From NCBI GenBank assembly GCA_002437815.1, contig DJRP01000010.1, positions 22,170 to 86,169 of the forward strand: a stretch of 64,000 bases of DNA, given 5' to 3'. This DNA comes from Collinsella sp. UBA6357. Its GTDB lineage: Bacteria > Actinomycetota > Coriobacteriia > Coriobacteriales > Coriobacteriaceae. Position numbers and translations under genes: made by a program. Below are positions 8,401 through 16,844 of the stretch, one piece after another; positions within the stretch are counted from its first letter, which is position 1; every line of letters begins with the position of its first letter. The notes beneath the pieces are model-generated. The model did not search any database. It had not been told where the DNA came from and saw nothing but the letters and a program-made list of their open reading frames with translations.

Positions 8401-8535
8401 CTAGCGAACGAGCTCTTCCACGACGCGGGCGATATCGGCATCGATGAGGATGCTACGGTCGGCGATCTCGACCGGAGCCATGGCCTCGCCCAGATTGACG
8501 CAGGCATAGGTTGCCTGCTTATTTTTGGCTGTCAT
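8401..8535 (-). CDS. Short 44-residue reading frame, possibly the C-terminal end of a deleted gene
   Basis: Reads MTAKNKQATYACVNLGEAMA at its start and ends IARVVEELVR. I recognise no family. It has no clear ribosome-binding site. It sits head-to-head with the truncated radical SAM remnant that begins at 8510, so the simplest view is that a deletion removed the 5' ends of two divergent genes. A genuine small peptide divergent from a maturase gene is the alternative. Confidence 0.3.
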   Translation of the reverse strand: MTAKNKQATYACVNLGEAMAPVEIADRSILIDADIARVVEELVR

Positions 8536-8992
8536 CTTGGAGCCGCTCGAGTACCGCGAGGTGCTCTTGGCGGCGCAGGAGCGCATCGAGTATCACCAAA
8601 CCGCGGGGCGCAAGACGTTCTTCCAGCTCAAGGACCATCTGTGGACACTTCTGCTGTGGGAGCAGGGCAAGTTCGCGATTCCCAAAGATGCCAAGCCCGG
8701 CATGATCTACGACGGTTGCCACTGCGGAACGGGCCATATGACGGTGCTACCCACAGGCGACGTTTACGCCTGCCGCCGCATGGAGAGCAAGATCGGCAAT
8801 GTGGCCGAGAACACGCTTGAGGAGCTCTTCTTCTCGCCGACGATGGAGGCCAAGCGCGAGTTCAAGAAGTTCAAGAAGTGCTCCAAGTGCGAACTCTTCG
8901 GCTGGTGCCGCGGTTGTCCCGCGGTGACGTACGGCTACACGGGTGATATGTACGAGGCCGACCCGCAGTGTTGGAAGGAAATCGAAGAGTAA
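8510..8992 (+). pseudogene. Truncated radical SAM/SPASM protein (C-terminal part only)
   Basis: About 155-160 residues corresponding to the SPASM half of a radical SAM peptide- or protein-modifying enzyme. The SPASM cysteines are evident: CHCGTGHMTVLPTGDVYACRR, then KKCSKCELFGWCRGC and a final Cys in ADPQCW. The radical SAM domain with its CxxxCxxC is absent. The frame is closed by TAG at 8507-8509 and the only start is a TTG at 8525 without a ribosome site. I read it as a remnant left by deletion of the upstream domain; expression as a free SPASM protein is not excluded. Confidence 0.75.
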
Positions 8993-9009
8993 ACGTGGAT
9001 ACGCTCGCG

Positions 9010-9048
9010 ACGAAGCCGCTTCGTATCGGGTGCGGCATCGGGTATTCT
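9010..9048 (+). promoter_or_regulatory. Dyad and -10-like element before the membrane gene at 9090
   Basis: ACGAAGC (9010-9016) and GCTTCGT (9018-9024) form a perfect 7-bp dyad with a one-base centre, followed by TATTCT (9043-9048) as a possible -10. The same TATTCT element occurs before the ModD-like gene at 11017. The dyad could equally be a weak terminator of the SPASM remnant. Confidence 0.25.
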
Positions 9049-9089
9049 AGGGCGCGGTAATCGAATGAAACCGGCGGAGGTCCCAAGCG

Positions 9090-10133
9090 ATGAGAGAGAA
9101 GAAGCCCAGATACACGGCCGAGAGCAGGCTCGGATTTATGCGCGCGGTGCAGGTCGTCAACGTGCTTCAAATCCTTATCGGCTATGTTGCCCTGGTTTTT
9201 ATCTCGGGACGCGACCTTCGCGGGGTGGCGGCCTATACGTCGTTCAACATGGCGCTCGAGACCGTCTGCATGGGCGAGCTCGTCTGGCTCATCTCACATC
9301 GCAAGCGCTATACGCGGCAGATCGCCATTGCCATGTATGCCATAACGACCGTGAGCACGTGCATCCTGTACGGGCTTATGGGAATCCTGACGGTGGAAAA
9401 CATCGTGTTCACAGCGGCCGTTCCCGCGCTGCTCTCGCTCTACTTCGCTACGTCGCGCCGTGCCAAGGCGGTGCTCGTGCAGCCCTTCGACGTGCGCTTT
9501 CGCGATAAATCCCTGGCCGCGGGCACACCGACCTGGAATCCCCGTACATCCGATTTTTGGCTGCGCCTGCTCATCTACTTCTTTCTCTTTAGCGTGGCCG
9601 GCCATTGGATGGAGATGGGGGTCCAGGTACTTGTCGTCAACGGGATCATGCCGGGGACGGTCGCTGGCGCCGACTCGCTCACGTGGCGTGACGGCCTCAA
9701 TCCGTTCTTTATCTATGGCATCTCCGTTGCGTTTTGCGGCTTGGTGCTCTATCCCGTCTATGTCAAACTCAAGCAGAAGATGCCTCGCATCTGGCAGGCA
9801 TATCTGGTGAGCTTCATGCTCAACATGGCATTTTGCGTGGCGGCGGAACTCGTGCTCGGCTTTCTCTTCAACACCGACTACCACGCTTGGGATTACCGCG
9901 ACCAGTTCATGAACTTCGAGGGTCAGATCTGCCTGCTCTATTCCGTGTGCTTCGGCGTTGCCTCCTCGGCGATCACCTGGTTCGTCTATCCGTTCATGGA
10001 GCGCCAATTTAGTTATGTGAGCCACGAGAGCTTCCGGTTCATCTTCGTCGGTGCTCTTGTGCTGTTCCTCTTCATTCTTTTCACCTATAACTTTGATCCG
10101 CACGATCTGGGCCTGATCAGCTTCAGCCTATAG
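9090..10133 (+). CDS. Membrane protein with C-terminal PF06541-like (putative ABC transporter type IV) domain
   Basis: 347 residues. The N-terminal third has four hydrophobic segments (residues 20-130); the C-terminal two thirds contain five more and the recognisable pattern WDYRDQFMNFEGQICLLYSV of the PF06541 family. A shorter relative without the N-terminal part lies at 60388-61026. GGAGGT is 8 bases before the ATG. The family has no established substrate despite its name. The next gene (trmO) follows after 19 bp on the same strand. Confidence 0.75.
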   Translation: MREKKPRYTAESRLGFMRAVQVVNVLQILIGYVALVFISGRDLRGVAAYTSFNMALETVCMGELVWLISHRKRYTRQIAIAMYAITTVSTCILYGLMGILTVENIVFTAAVPALLSLYFATSRRAKAVLVQPFDVRFRDKSLAAGTPTWNPRTSDFWLRLLIYFFLFSVAGHWMEMGVQVLVVNGIMPGTVAGADSLTWRDGLNPFFIYGISVAFCGLVLYPVYVKLKQKMPRIWQAYLVSFMLNMAFCVAAELVLGFLFNTDYHAWDYRDQFMNFEGQICLLYSVCFGVASSAITWFVYPFMERQFSYVSHESFRFIFVGALVLFLFILFTYNFDPHDLGLISFSL

Positions 10134-10152
10134 AAAAGGGATCTCGATTTTC

Positions 10153-10878
10153 ATGGAACCCATCGCGCATATTCATACCGATCTGCCGCAGAAGTTCGGC
10201 ATTCCTCGCAACAGCTTTCTGGCGCCGCATCTCGAGGGACAGATCGTCTTCGAGCCCGCATACGCCAGCAACGCCGCCGTGGCCGGTCTCGACAGTTTTT
10301 CGCATCTGTGGCTGATCTGGCGGTTCGAGAACGGGACGCCGGGCGGCACGGCGGCCGACATCGCGCATGACGCGGCGACGCGGGACAAAAGCGGGACCTC
10401 CGAGCGCTGGTCGCAGACCGTGCGCCCGCCCCGTCTGGGCGGTACGGAGCGCGTGGGCGTTTTCGCGACGCGCAGTCCGTTTCGCCCCAACCCTATCGGC
10501 CTCACCTGCGTCAAGCTCGATCGGGTCGAGTTGACCGATGACGGCCCCGTTATCCATGTGCTCGGCGCCGACCTGCGCGACGGCACGCCCATCCTCGATA
10601 TCAAGCCCTATATCCCGTTTGCCGATTGCCATGAGGATGCAACCGGCGGTTGGATCGAGAAAAACCCGTGGCATGAACTTGAGGTCGATATGCCACGTGG
10701 GCTGCGGGAACGCGTACCCGTCAAGAAATTCTCCGGTCTGATCGAGATACTGCGTCAAGACCCGCGCCGTGCCGGGAGCAAGCACGAGCCGGCACGCGTC
10801 TACCATCTGGCCTATGCGGGTCTTGACGTTGCGTTTACCGTCGACGGCGATGTTCTGCACGTGGTGTCGATCGGGTGA
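10153..10878 (+). CDS. trmO: TrmO family tRNA(Thr) N6-methyladenosine-37 methyltransferase
   Basis: 241 residues of the TsaA/VirR family. TrmO uses S-adenosylmethionine to methylate N6 of t6A37 in threonine tRNAs. The hallmark ATRSPFRPNPIGL is present near residue 115, as are GLDSFSHLWLIW near 45 and LDIKPYIPFAD near 155. The C-terminal extension from about 180 matches the small second domain of the family. The AAAAGGG upstream is unusually far (about 11 bases) from the ATG at 10153. It probably shares a transcript with the preceding membrane gene. Confidence 0.9.
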   Translation: MEPIAHIHTDLPQKFGIPRNSFLAPHLEGQIVFEPAYASNAAVAGLDSFSHLWLIWRFENGTPGGTAADIAHDAATRDKSGTSERWSQTVRPPRLGGTERVGVFATRSPFRPNPIGLTCVKLDRVELTDDGPVIHVLGADLRDGTPILDIKPYIPFADCHEDATGGWIEKNPWHELEVDMPRGLRERVPVKKFSGLIEILRQDPRRAGSKHEPARVYHLAYAGLDVAFTVDGDVLHVVSIG

Positions 10879-10994
10879 TGCCGTGATGCGGCAGCAAGGC
10901 TGCAGGGCAACCTATTCTGTCAATGTGCCCGGCTACGACCGCATGGTGGGCGATAATGTCCTGCCGACAACTGTCATCCCATCGTTGAGCTGGG

Positions 10995-11022
10995 TTGATG
11001 CTCGCAAGCGTCCGGCTATTCT
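10995..11022 (+). promoter_or_regulatory. Candidate sigma-70 promoter for the ModD-like gene
   Basis: TTGATG (10995-11000), a 16-bp spacer and TATTCT (11017-11022). It ends 34 bp before the start codon at 11057. Confidence 0.4.
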
Positions 11023-11056
11023 GAGATGGGAATAATCGCCCTGCGAAAGGCATCCC

Positions 11057-11914
11057 ATGCAGTACATATCCGATAGTCGTCTTGATTACTTTATCGCCGA
11101 AGACCTTCCCTATATCGACTTGACTGGTCAGGTTTTGGGTATCGATAGCGCCCCGGGTCGCATGGAATTCTTCACCCGCGAGGCGTGCGTGCTCGCCGGT
11201 ATGATCGCGGCACGCCCCATGGCGGAAAAGCTTGGATGCAGCGTTGTATCCGCGCGAAAGGACGGCGAGTGCCTGGGGGCGGGGGAGACCTTCTTGACCG
11301 TGGACGGTTCCGCCGGCGAGCTCCATGCCGCTTGGAAGGCGTGCCTCAACATGTGCGATCGCCTCTCCGCCGTCGCCACCAAGACGCGCGCCATGGTCGA
11401 TGCGGTCCATGCGGTCAACCCTGCCTGCGAGGTGCTCACCACGCGTAAGAGCATGCCGGGCGTCAAGGACCTGCTCACGTCCGCCATTGTGGCGGGCGGG
11501 GCGTTCCCTCATCGCCTGGGACTTTCAGAGACAGTGCTCGTCTTCGACCAGCACCTTGAGTTCTTTGGCGGCTTTGGCCGCTTTGTCGAGGAACTTCCCG
11601 CCTTGCGTCATCGCTGCATCGAGAAGAAGCTCTTTGTCGAGGCGGGACCCGAGCGTGCACTCGTCCTTGCACGCGCGAGCGCCGGCGGCCACGGCATCGA
11701 TGGGATCCAGTTCGACAAGGTCCCTGTCGACGAACTCGCCCATCTGGTCGAGGAGATCAGGGGCATCGCGCCGCACGTGACGTTGATCGCCGCGGGCGGA
11801 ATCACGCCCGCCAACGCCGCGGCTTATGCTGCCACCGGTGTCGACGGGTTGGCGACCACATCCCCTTTCTCCGCCGCACCCATCGACATGAGCGTTCGCA
11901 TGAACCGCTTATAG
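11057..11914 (+). CDS. modD: ModD-like quinolinate phosphoribosyltransferase family protein
   Basis: 285 residues of the nicotinate/quinolinate phosphoribosyltransferase fold. The sequence follows ModD (molybdenum-transport-associated) rather than NadC: VLTTRKSMPGVKDLLTSAI near residue 125, GAFPHRLGLSETVLVFDQH near 150, and AAGGITPANAAAYAATGVDG near the C-terminus. AAAGG lies before the ATG. In other bacteria modD is next to a molybdate ABC transporter, but none is nearby here. The phosphoribosyl acceptor of ModD is not established; a pyridine carboxylate is a reasonable guess. Confidence 0.82.
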   Translation: MQYISDSRLDYFIAEDLPYIDLTGQVLGIDSAPGRMEFFTREACVLAGMIAARPMAEKLGCSVVSARKDGECLGAGETFLTVDGSAGELHAAWKACLNMCDRLSAVATKTRAMVDAVHAVNPACEVLTTRKSMPGVKDLLTSAIVAGGAFPHRLGLSETVLVFDQHLEFFGGFGRFVEELPALRHRCIEKKLFVEAGPERALVLARASAGGHGIDGIQFDKVPVDELAHLVEEIRGIAPHVTLIAAGGITPANAAAYAATGVDGLATTSPFSAAPIDMSVRMNRL

Positions 11915-11949
11915 CGTGAGCGGGGGCGTATCCCGTGTCTACGTTGGCG

Positions 11950-13962
11950 TTAGCGACCGATCAAGCCGGCGATGGCATCGAGCAGCTCCTGCGAGCTCAT
12001 GGGCTTGGGCAGGTGCAGGTTCATACCGGCGGCCTCGCTCTTGGCACGGTCGTCATCGAAGGCGTAGGCCGTCATGGCGATGATGGGGATGCGGGTCGCG
12101 TCGGCGCGCCCGCAGGCACGAATCGCGCGTGTAGCCTCGTAGCCGTTCATCTCGGGCATCATGATATCCATGATGACGGCATCGAAGTATCCCGCGGGGT
12201 GCGCGAGGAATTCATCCACGGCCTGCTTGCCATCGGCGGTCTCGGCGACTAGGATTCCCGCGTCCTCGAGGATGAACTTGGCGATCTCGCGATTGAGCTC
12301 GTTGTCCTCTGCCAGCAGCACGCGGATACCCGCGAGGTCTGTGCGGTCGGGCGCGGGCAGGGGGGAAGCTGACGCCTGTCCACCGGCGATCTCGAACGGC
12401 ATTGACACGGTGACGGTCGTGCCCGCGCCGAGCTTGCTGTCGATATCGATGTCGCCACCCATGCGGTCCACGAGATTCTTGACGATCGCCATGCCCAGAC
12501 CCGTGCCGCGATAAGAGCTGCGCGGGCCCCGATCGGCTTGCACGAAGGGCTCGAAGATACTCTCGACGAACTTAGTATCCATGCCGATTCCCGTGTCGCG
12601 AACGGTGAAACGTAACAGACAGCGGTTGCCGTCAAGGGGAAGCTGTGTCGCCTCGACGACAACTGAGCCGCCCTCGCGGTTGTATTTAACGGCGTTGTTG
12701 ATGAGGTTGATCACGATCTGCTTGACGTAGAGCGGACTTCCCACCAGATACCGATGGAGCAGCTCGCCGTGGTCGACGAAGCTGATGCCGATCCCGTCCT
12801 CGTCGGCGCGCATGCGGGCGATGGTGCCGATCTCATGCTGCAGTTCGCGCGTATCGAACGTTTCCTGGTACAGGGAGACGTTCTGACTCTGCAGTTTCGA
12901 GAGCTCCAAGGTGTCGTTGATGAGCGAGAGCAGATGATGCGCGGCGACCATGGCTTTGTCGCGGCTCGTGTCGACGAGCTCGCGGTCATCGGGATGCTTG
13001 GCGCATATGTCGAACAGGCCGATGATCCCGTTGAGCGGCGTGCGCATATCGTGGGACATGCGCGAGAGGAACTCGGATTTTGCCTGGTTAGCACGCTTCT
13101 CGGCGGCGAGCTCGATGGTCTTCTCCATGAGCTCGTTCTTGTCGAGGAAGAGGTTCCAGTGCTCGACGGTGCCGTCGGGCGAGCGGAATTTGCGCCCGCG
13201 ATCCTCGATGTACTTGTAGCTGCCGTCTTTGCAGCGGACGCGGTACGTGGTGGCGTAGTTGTCCTGCTTCTCGTATTGGGCGAGCGCGTCGGCGAGGCCC
13301 GTCTCGATATCGTCGGGGTGGGCGAGGCCCAGGATGTTGTTGTCGCATGCGCGGCAAAGCTCGTCGGGCGTGTCGTAGCCGAGCATCCGGGCGAACTGCT
13401 CCGAGACGTATTTGAAGGAATAGTTCGCGTCGTCATAGGAGATCTTGACGCCGCCGGGCAGGGCGCTCGTGATCAGGTCGAGCTGCTGCTCGAGCTCGCG
13501 GTTGGCGGCCTCGAGTTTCTCCTGGTAGAAGCGCTCACGGCGCACGATGTCGTCGACGCTTCGAAAGCCCAGGAAGGCGAAGGCGCCGAACTCGTCGTAC
13601 TCCTTGACGATGTGCGCTTGGAAGTGCGAGAGCCCGGCGGCGTTGGGCACGGTCTCGAACGAGTAGTGGTAGTCGCTGCTGTGCTCGGCGAACGTGCGAC
13701 GGATCGTGCCGTAGTTGAGCTCGCGCTTGAACTTCTCGCGCTGCTCGGGCACCACGTAGCTGTCGGCGTAGCGGGCCACGTAGCCCGTGAACGTCTTGAT
13801 CTCGCGCTTGACCTGGGCGTGGTTGGTCGCCTGGCTAAAGACGATATCGTAGTCGTCGGTATCGAGGTTGAGGATGAAGGCGATGGTGTAGTCGAGGCTC
13901 AGCCCATAGAGGACGCGTTCGCGGTTGCGGGCGGCTTTCGTGTCGCTTGTGGACTCGGGCAT
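11950..13962 (-). CDS. Cytoplasmic PAS hybrid histidine kinase with C-terminal receiver
   Basis: 670 residues with no signal peptide or membrane segment. An N-terminal sensor region (1-150) of unknown type is followed by a PAS/PAC module (about 165-280), a HisKA helix with phospho-acceptor His304 (RMSHDMRTPLNG), a HATPase domain with INNAVKYNREGG, GIGMDTKF and GTGLGMAI boxes, and a receiver with VLLAEDNELN and phospho-acceptor Asp599 (VIMDIMMP). CGGAG stands about 7 bases before the ATG. No Hpt or output response regulator gene is adjacent, so the phosphate target is unknown. Confidence 0.93.
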   Translation of the reverse strand: MPESTSDTKAARNRERVLYGLSLDYTIAFILNLDTDDYDIVFSQATNHAQVKREIKTFTGYVARYADSYVVPEQREKFKRELNYGTIRRTFAEHSSDYHYSFETVPNAAGLSHFQAHIVKEYDEFGAFAFLGFRSVDDIVRRERFYQEKLEAANRELEQQLDLITSALPGGVKISYDDANYSFKYVSEQFARMLGYDTPDELCRACDNNILGLAHPDDIETGLADALAQYEKQDNYATTYRVRCKDGSYKYIEDRGRKFRSPDGTVEHWNLFLDKNELMEKTIELAAEKRANQAKSEFLSRMSHDMRTPLNGIIGLFDICAKHPDDRELVDTSRDKAMVAAHHLLSLINDTLELSKLQSQNVSLYQETFDTRELQHEIGTIARMRADEDGIGISFVDHGELLHRYLVGSPLYVKQIVINLINNAVKYNREGGSVVVEATQLPLDGNRCLLRFTVRDTGIGMDTKFVESIFEPFVQADRGPRSSYRGTGLGMAIVKNLVDRMGGDIDIDSKLGAGTTVTVSMPFEIAGGQASASPLPAPDRTDLAGIRVLLAEDNELNREIAKFILEDAGILVAETADGKQAVDEFLAHPAGYFDAVIMDIMMPEMNGYEATRAIRACGRADATRIPIIAMTAYAFDDDRAKSEAAGMNLHLPKPMSSQELLDAIAGLIGR

Positions 13963-14119
13963 GGACGGCTCCGTTTCCGTCGGGCGGGTCGAACGCTCGA
14001 CGGGAGGTCGTCTCGACCGTCCCTGTGAATACGCTGCTCGCGAATGGAATCTTTAGGGAAATTATGACGCAACGGGGCGCTGTTTACACCGCGCCCCGTT
14101 GCATTTTACGCATGTCGTG

Positions 14120-14599
14120 TTACTTTTCCTGAATCTGCTTGCCGCAGAGGTGCTCGATCTCGATCTCGTAGAGCTGGACGCCCTTGATGTCCTTGGCGAT
14201 CTCCCGCTCGACCTCTTCGGCGCTGGGGTAGTACTTGAGGGCGAGCTCTCGTACTTTCTGCTCCACAAACTCCGGCGCATCCTCGATCAGGCGGCAACGA
14301 CCGAAGACCACGGTGCTCTGCACGTAGGGGGCCCACTCGCCCTCCTCGAAATGCTCGTTGCCATAGACGGTGAAGCATACCTTGTCGGAGCGTTTGAGTG
14401 CATCGACCTTATGGCCCGCCTTGGCGCCGTGGAAGTAGATGCGCTCGGCGGCACGGTCGTAGAAATAGTTGACGGGGATCGCGAAGGGGTAGCCGTCGTC
14501 GCCGTTGACGGCGAAGACGCCGCGCTTTTCGTGTTCGAGCAGATCGCGTGCCGCATCAAGGGAGATGCCGCGGCGTTTTCTTCTGAGTGGTCTGAACAT
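14120..14599 (-). CDS. Pyridoxamine-phosphate-oxidase-fold flavoprotein, NimA-like
   Basis: 159 residues of the split-barrel FMN-binding family that includes NimA nitroimidazole-resistance proteins. Seen: GVFAVNGDDGYPFAIPVNYFYD near residue 30, IYFHGAKAGHKVDALKRSDKVCFTVYG near 60 and STVVFGRCRLIED near 105. AGGAG is 6 bases before the ATG at 14599. It is divergent from the patB gene with 73 bp between the starts. A general redox or detoxification role is likely; nitroimidazole resistance cannot be asserted from sequence. Confidence 0.82.
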   Translation of the reverse strand: MFRPLRRKRRGISLDAARDLLEHEKRGVFAVNGDDGYPFAIPVNYFYDRAAERIYFHGAKAGHKVDALKRSDKVCFTVYGNEHFEEGEWAPYVQSTVVFGRCRLIEDAPEFVEQKVRELALKYYPSAEEVEREIAKDIKGVQLYEIEIEHLCGKQIQEK

Positions 14600-14672
14600 G
14601 GGAGCTCCTTGGTGGGACAATGGGTCGACATGACACCGCCATTGTTCCACACCTGAACGGAGAGGTTCCACC

Positions 14673-15884
14673 ATGAAATACGACTTTACAACGTGCATCG
14701 ACCGACACGGGATGGACGCCATCGCCGTCGATGGCTGGGGCGAGATCCCCGGCATGTCGCCGAGCGTCCCCGACCCCGGGTTCGATGCCATCCCCATGTG
14801 GGTGGCCGACATGAACTTCCCGACGGTGCCCACGGTGACCGAGCGTATCATCGAGCGCGCCAAGCACCCGCTCTTCGGCTATTTCGACCCGCGCGACGAG
14901 TACTTCGACCGCATCATCGAGTGGCAGCGCCGCCGCAACGGCGTCGAGGGACTCGAGCGCAAACATATCGGCTACGAGAACGGTGTGCTTGGCGGCGTGG
15001 TCTCCACGCTCAACGCCGTCGCGTGCCCCGGCGACGCCGTGCTCGTGCACAGCCCCACCTACATCGGCTTCACCAAGGCGCTCGAGAACGCGGGCTACCG
15101 CATCGTGCTGAGTCCGCTTGTGCTCGACGGCTCGGGTACGTGGCGCATGGATTTCGCCGATATGGAGGAGAAGCTCGCCGCCAACCATGTCCATGCGGCG
15201 ATCTTCTGCTCGCCGCACAACCCCTGCGGCCGCGTGTGGGAGCGTGCCGAGATCGAGCGCGCCATGGAGATCTACGCCGCCCACGACGTCACGGTGATCT
15301 CGGATGAGATCTGGTCCGACATCATCCGTCCCGGGTTCAAGCACACGCCCACGCAGTCGGTGAGCGAGGATGCGCGCCGTCGCACGGTGGCGCTCTATGC
15401 CCCCAGCAAGACGTTCAACCTGGCGGGTCTCGTGGGAAGCTACCACATCATCTACGACGACGCGCTGCGCGACCGCGTGGTCTCGGCGAGCGCCAAGTCG
15501 CATTACAACGAGATGAACGTGCTGTCGATGCATGCGCTCATCGGCGCCTACCAGCCCGAGGGCTACGGATGGGTCGACGAGCTCAACGAGGTCGTCAAGG
15601 GCAACGTCGACTACTTCTGCGATTACGTGGCCGAGCATTTCGAGGGTGTGGCGTGCGCCCGCCCACAGGGCACCTACATGGTGTTCCTCGATTGCACGGA
15701 GTGGTGCCGCGCGCACGGCCGCGACGTACAATGGCTGCTCGACGAGGGTAACCGCGTGGGCGTGGGATACCAGGATGGCCGCCCGTTCCACGGACCCTGC
15801 CATATCCGCGTGAACCTGGCGCTGCCCCTTTCGCGCGTGCAGGAGGCCTGTGAGCGCTTGGACCGCTACGTCTTCAACGCGTAG
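14673..15884 (+). CDS. PatB/MalY family PLP-dependent C-S lyase (cystathionine beta-lyase type)
   Basis: 403-residue fold-type I aminotransferase-like enzyme. Family features: PMWVADMNFPT near residue 42, GYFDPRDEYFDRI near 70, SPTYIGF near 128, NPCGRVW near 186, SDEIWSD near 210 and the PLP-binding lysine in APSKTFNLAG near 245. Such enzymes cleave cystathionine or cysteine to pyruvate and ammonia with release of homocysteine or hydrogen sulfide; some MalY forms also act as regulators. GGAGAGG precedes the ATG. Divergent from the NimA-like gene. Confidence 0.9.
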   Translation: MKYDFTTCIDRHGMDAIAVDGWGEIPGMSPSVPDPGFDAIPMWVADMNFPTVPTVTERIIERAKHPLFGYFDPRDEYFDRIIEWQRRRNGVEGLERKHIGYENGVLGGVVSTLNAVACPGDAVLVHSPTYIGFTKALENAGYRIVLSPLVLDGSGTWRMDFADMEEKLAANHVHAAIFCSPHNPCGRVWERAEIERAMEIYAAHDVTVISDEIWSDIIRPGFKHTPTQSVSEDARRRTVALYAPSKTFNLAGLVGSYHIIYDDALRDRVVSASAKSHYNEMNVLSMHALIGAYQPEGYGWVDELNEVVKGNVDYFCDYVAEHFEGVACARPQGTYMVFLDCTEWCRAHGRDVQWLLDEGNRVGVGYQDGRPFHGPCHIRVNLALPLSRVQEACERLDRYVFNA

Positions 15885-16007
15885 GGGCTTAGGCCTTGGG
15901 GCCGGTCCGTTCACGCTCCGGACCTGCATCGCTGTCGTAGGCTAAAGCGTCCATGCCTGCTATCATGATGTCTGTTGCATGCCCGACCGACCCCCGTTTG
16001 GAGCCCT

Positions 16008-16844
16008 ATGAAGTCACGCCGCCGCCTCGTCGCCATCGTATGCGCCGCCGCGATCGTCCTCACGTGCGTGGCCGTGGCGACGGGCGGCTTTGCCCCTGGC
16101 GGCAAAGGTGAGGCGGAGGACGTGAAGGATGCCGGGCTCAAGACCCTGGTGGTGGGCAGTGACTCGTATCCGCCCTATATCAGCGACGATGAGAACGGTG
16201 AGCCCGCGGGCATCGATGTCGACATCCTGACCGAGGCCTTGCGGCGGATCGGCTACAAGCCCCGGTTCAAGCTGATCGATTGGGAGCGGAAGAAGGAACT
16301 CCTCGCCCAAGGCAAGATCGATTGCATCATGGGCTGCTTCACCATGACCGGGCGCGAGGACGAGTACCGCTGGGCCGGTCCGTACATGAAGAGCCGCCAG
16401 GTGGTCGCCGTCGATACCGAGAGCGACATCCATACCCTTGCCGACCTTGCGGGAAAGACCGTGGGCGTGCAGTCCACCACCAAGCCCGAGACGATCCTCG
16501 TCGACGGTCTTAACAGCAAGGTTCCCCAGATCGGGCGCGTGTACAGCTTCTCCGACCGCGCCTATATCAACCCGGCGCTCGTCGACGGCCTCGTCGATGC
16601 CATCGCGGCGCACGAGACCTCGATCCTCACCTACGAGAAGGACTACGGCGTCACGTACCGCATCCTGGACGAGCCGCTGCTCGAGGTGGGCCTGGGGACG
16701 GCGTTCGACCTCGATGACACACGCGGTATCGACGTCAAGCTCGCGCGCGTCTATCGCGAGATGATCGCCGACGGTACCATGGAGAAGATCCTGACCCGGT
16801 ATTTCGACGACCCGTCTTCGTTTCTTGAGGTCGGGGATCTGTGA
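16008..16844 (+). CDS. Extracellular solute-binding protein, family 3
   Basis: 278 residues. N-terminal signal region (basic, then AIVCAAAIVLTCVAVATGG), followed by the periplasmic binding fold typical of polar amino acids: VVGSDSYPPYISDDENGEPAGIDVDI, then DLAGKTVGVQSTTKPE and a C-terminal FDLDDTRGIDVKLARVYREM. GGAG stands before the ATG at 16008. Its stop overlaps the start of the next gene (TGATG), a hybrid histidine kinase. No transporter genes follow, so it probably delivers ligand information to that kinase rather than to an ABC importer. In two other kinases of this block the same domain is fused. Confidence 0.88.
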   Translation: MKSRRRLVAIVCAAAIVLTCVAVATGGFAPGGKGEAEDVKDAGLKTLVVGSDSYPPYISDDENGEPAGIDVDILTEALRRIGYKPRFKLIDWERKKELLAQGKIDCIMGCFTMTGREDEYRWAGPYMKSRQVVAVDTESDIHTLADLAGKTVGVQSTTKPETILVDGLNSKVPQIGRVYSFSDRAYINPALVDGLVDAIAAHETSILTYEKDYGVTYRILDEPLLEVGLGTAFDLDDTRGIDVKLARVYREMIADGTMEKILTRYFDDPSSFLEVGDL

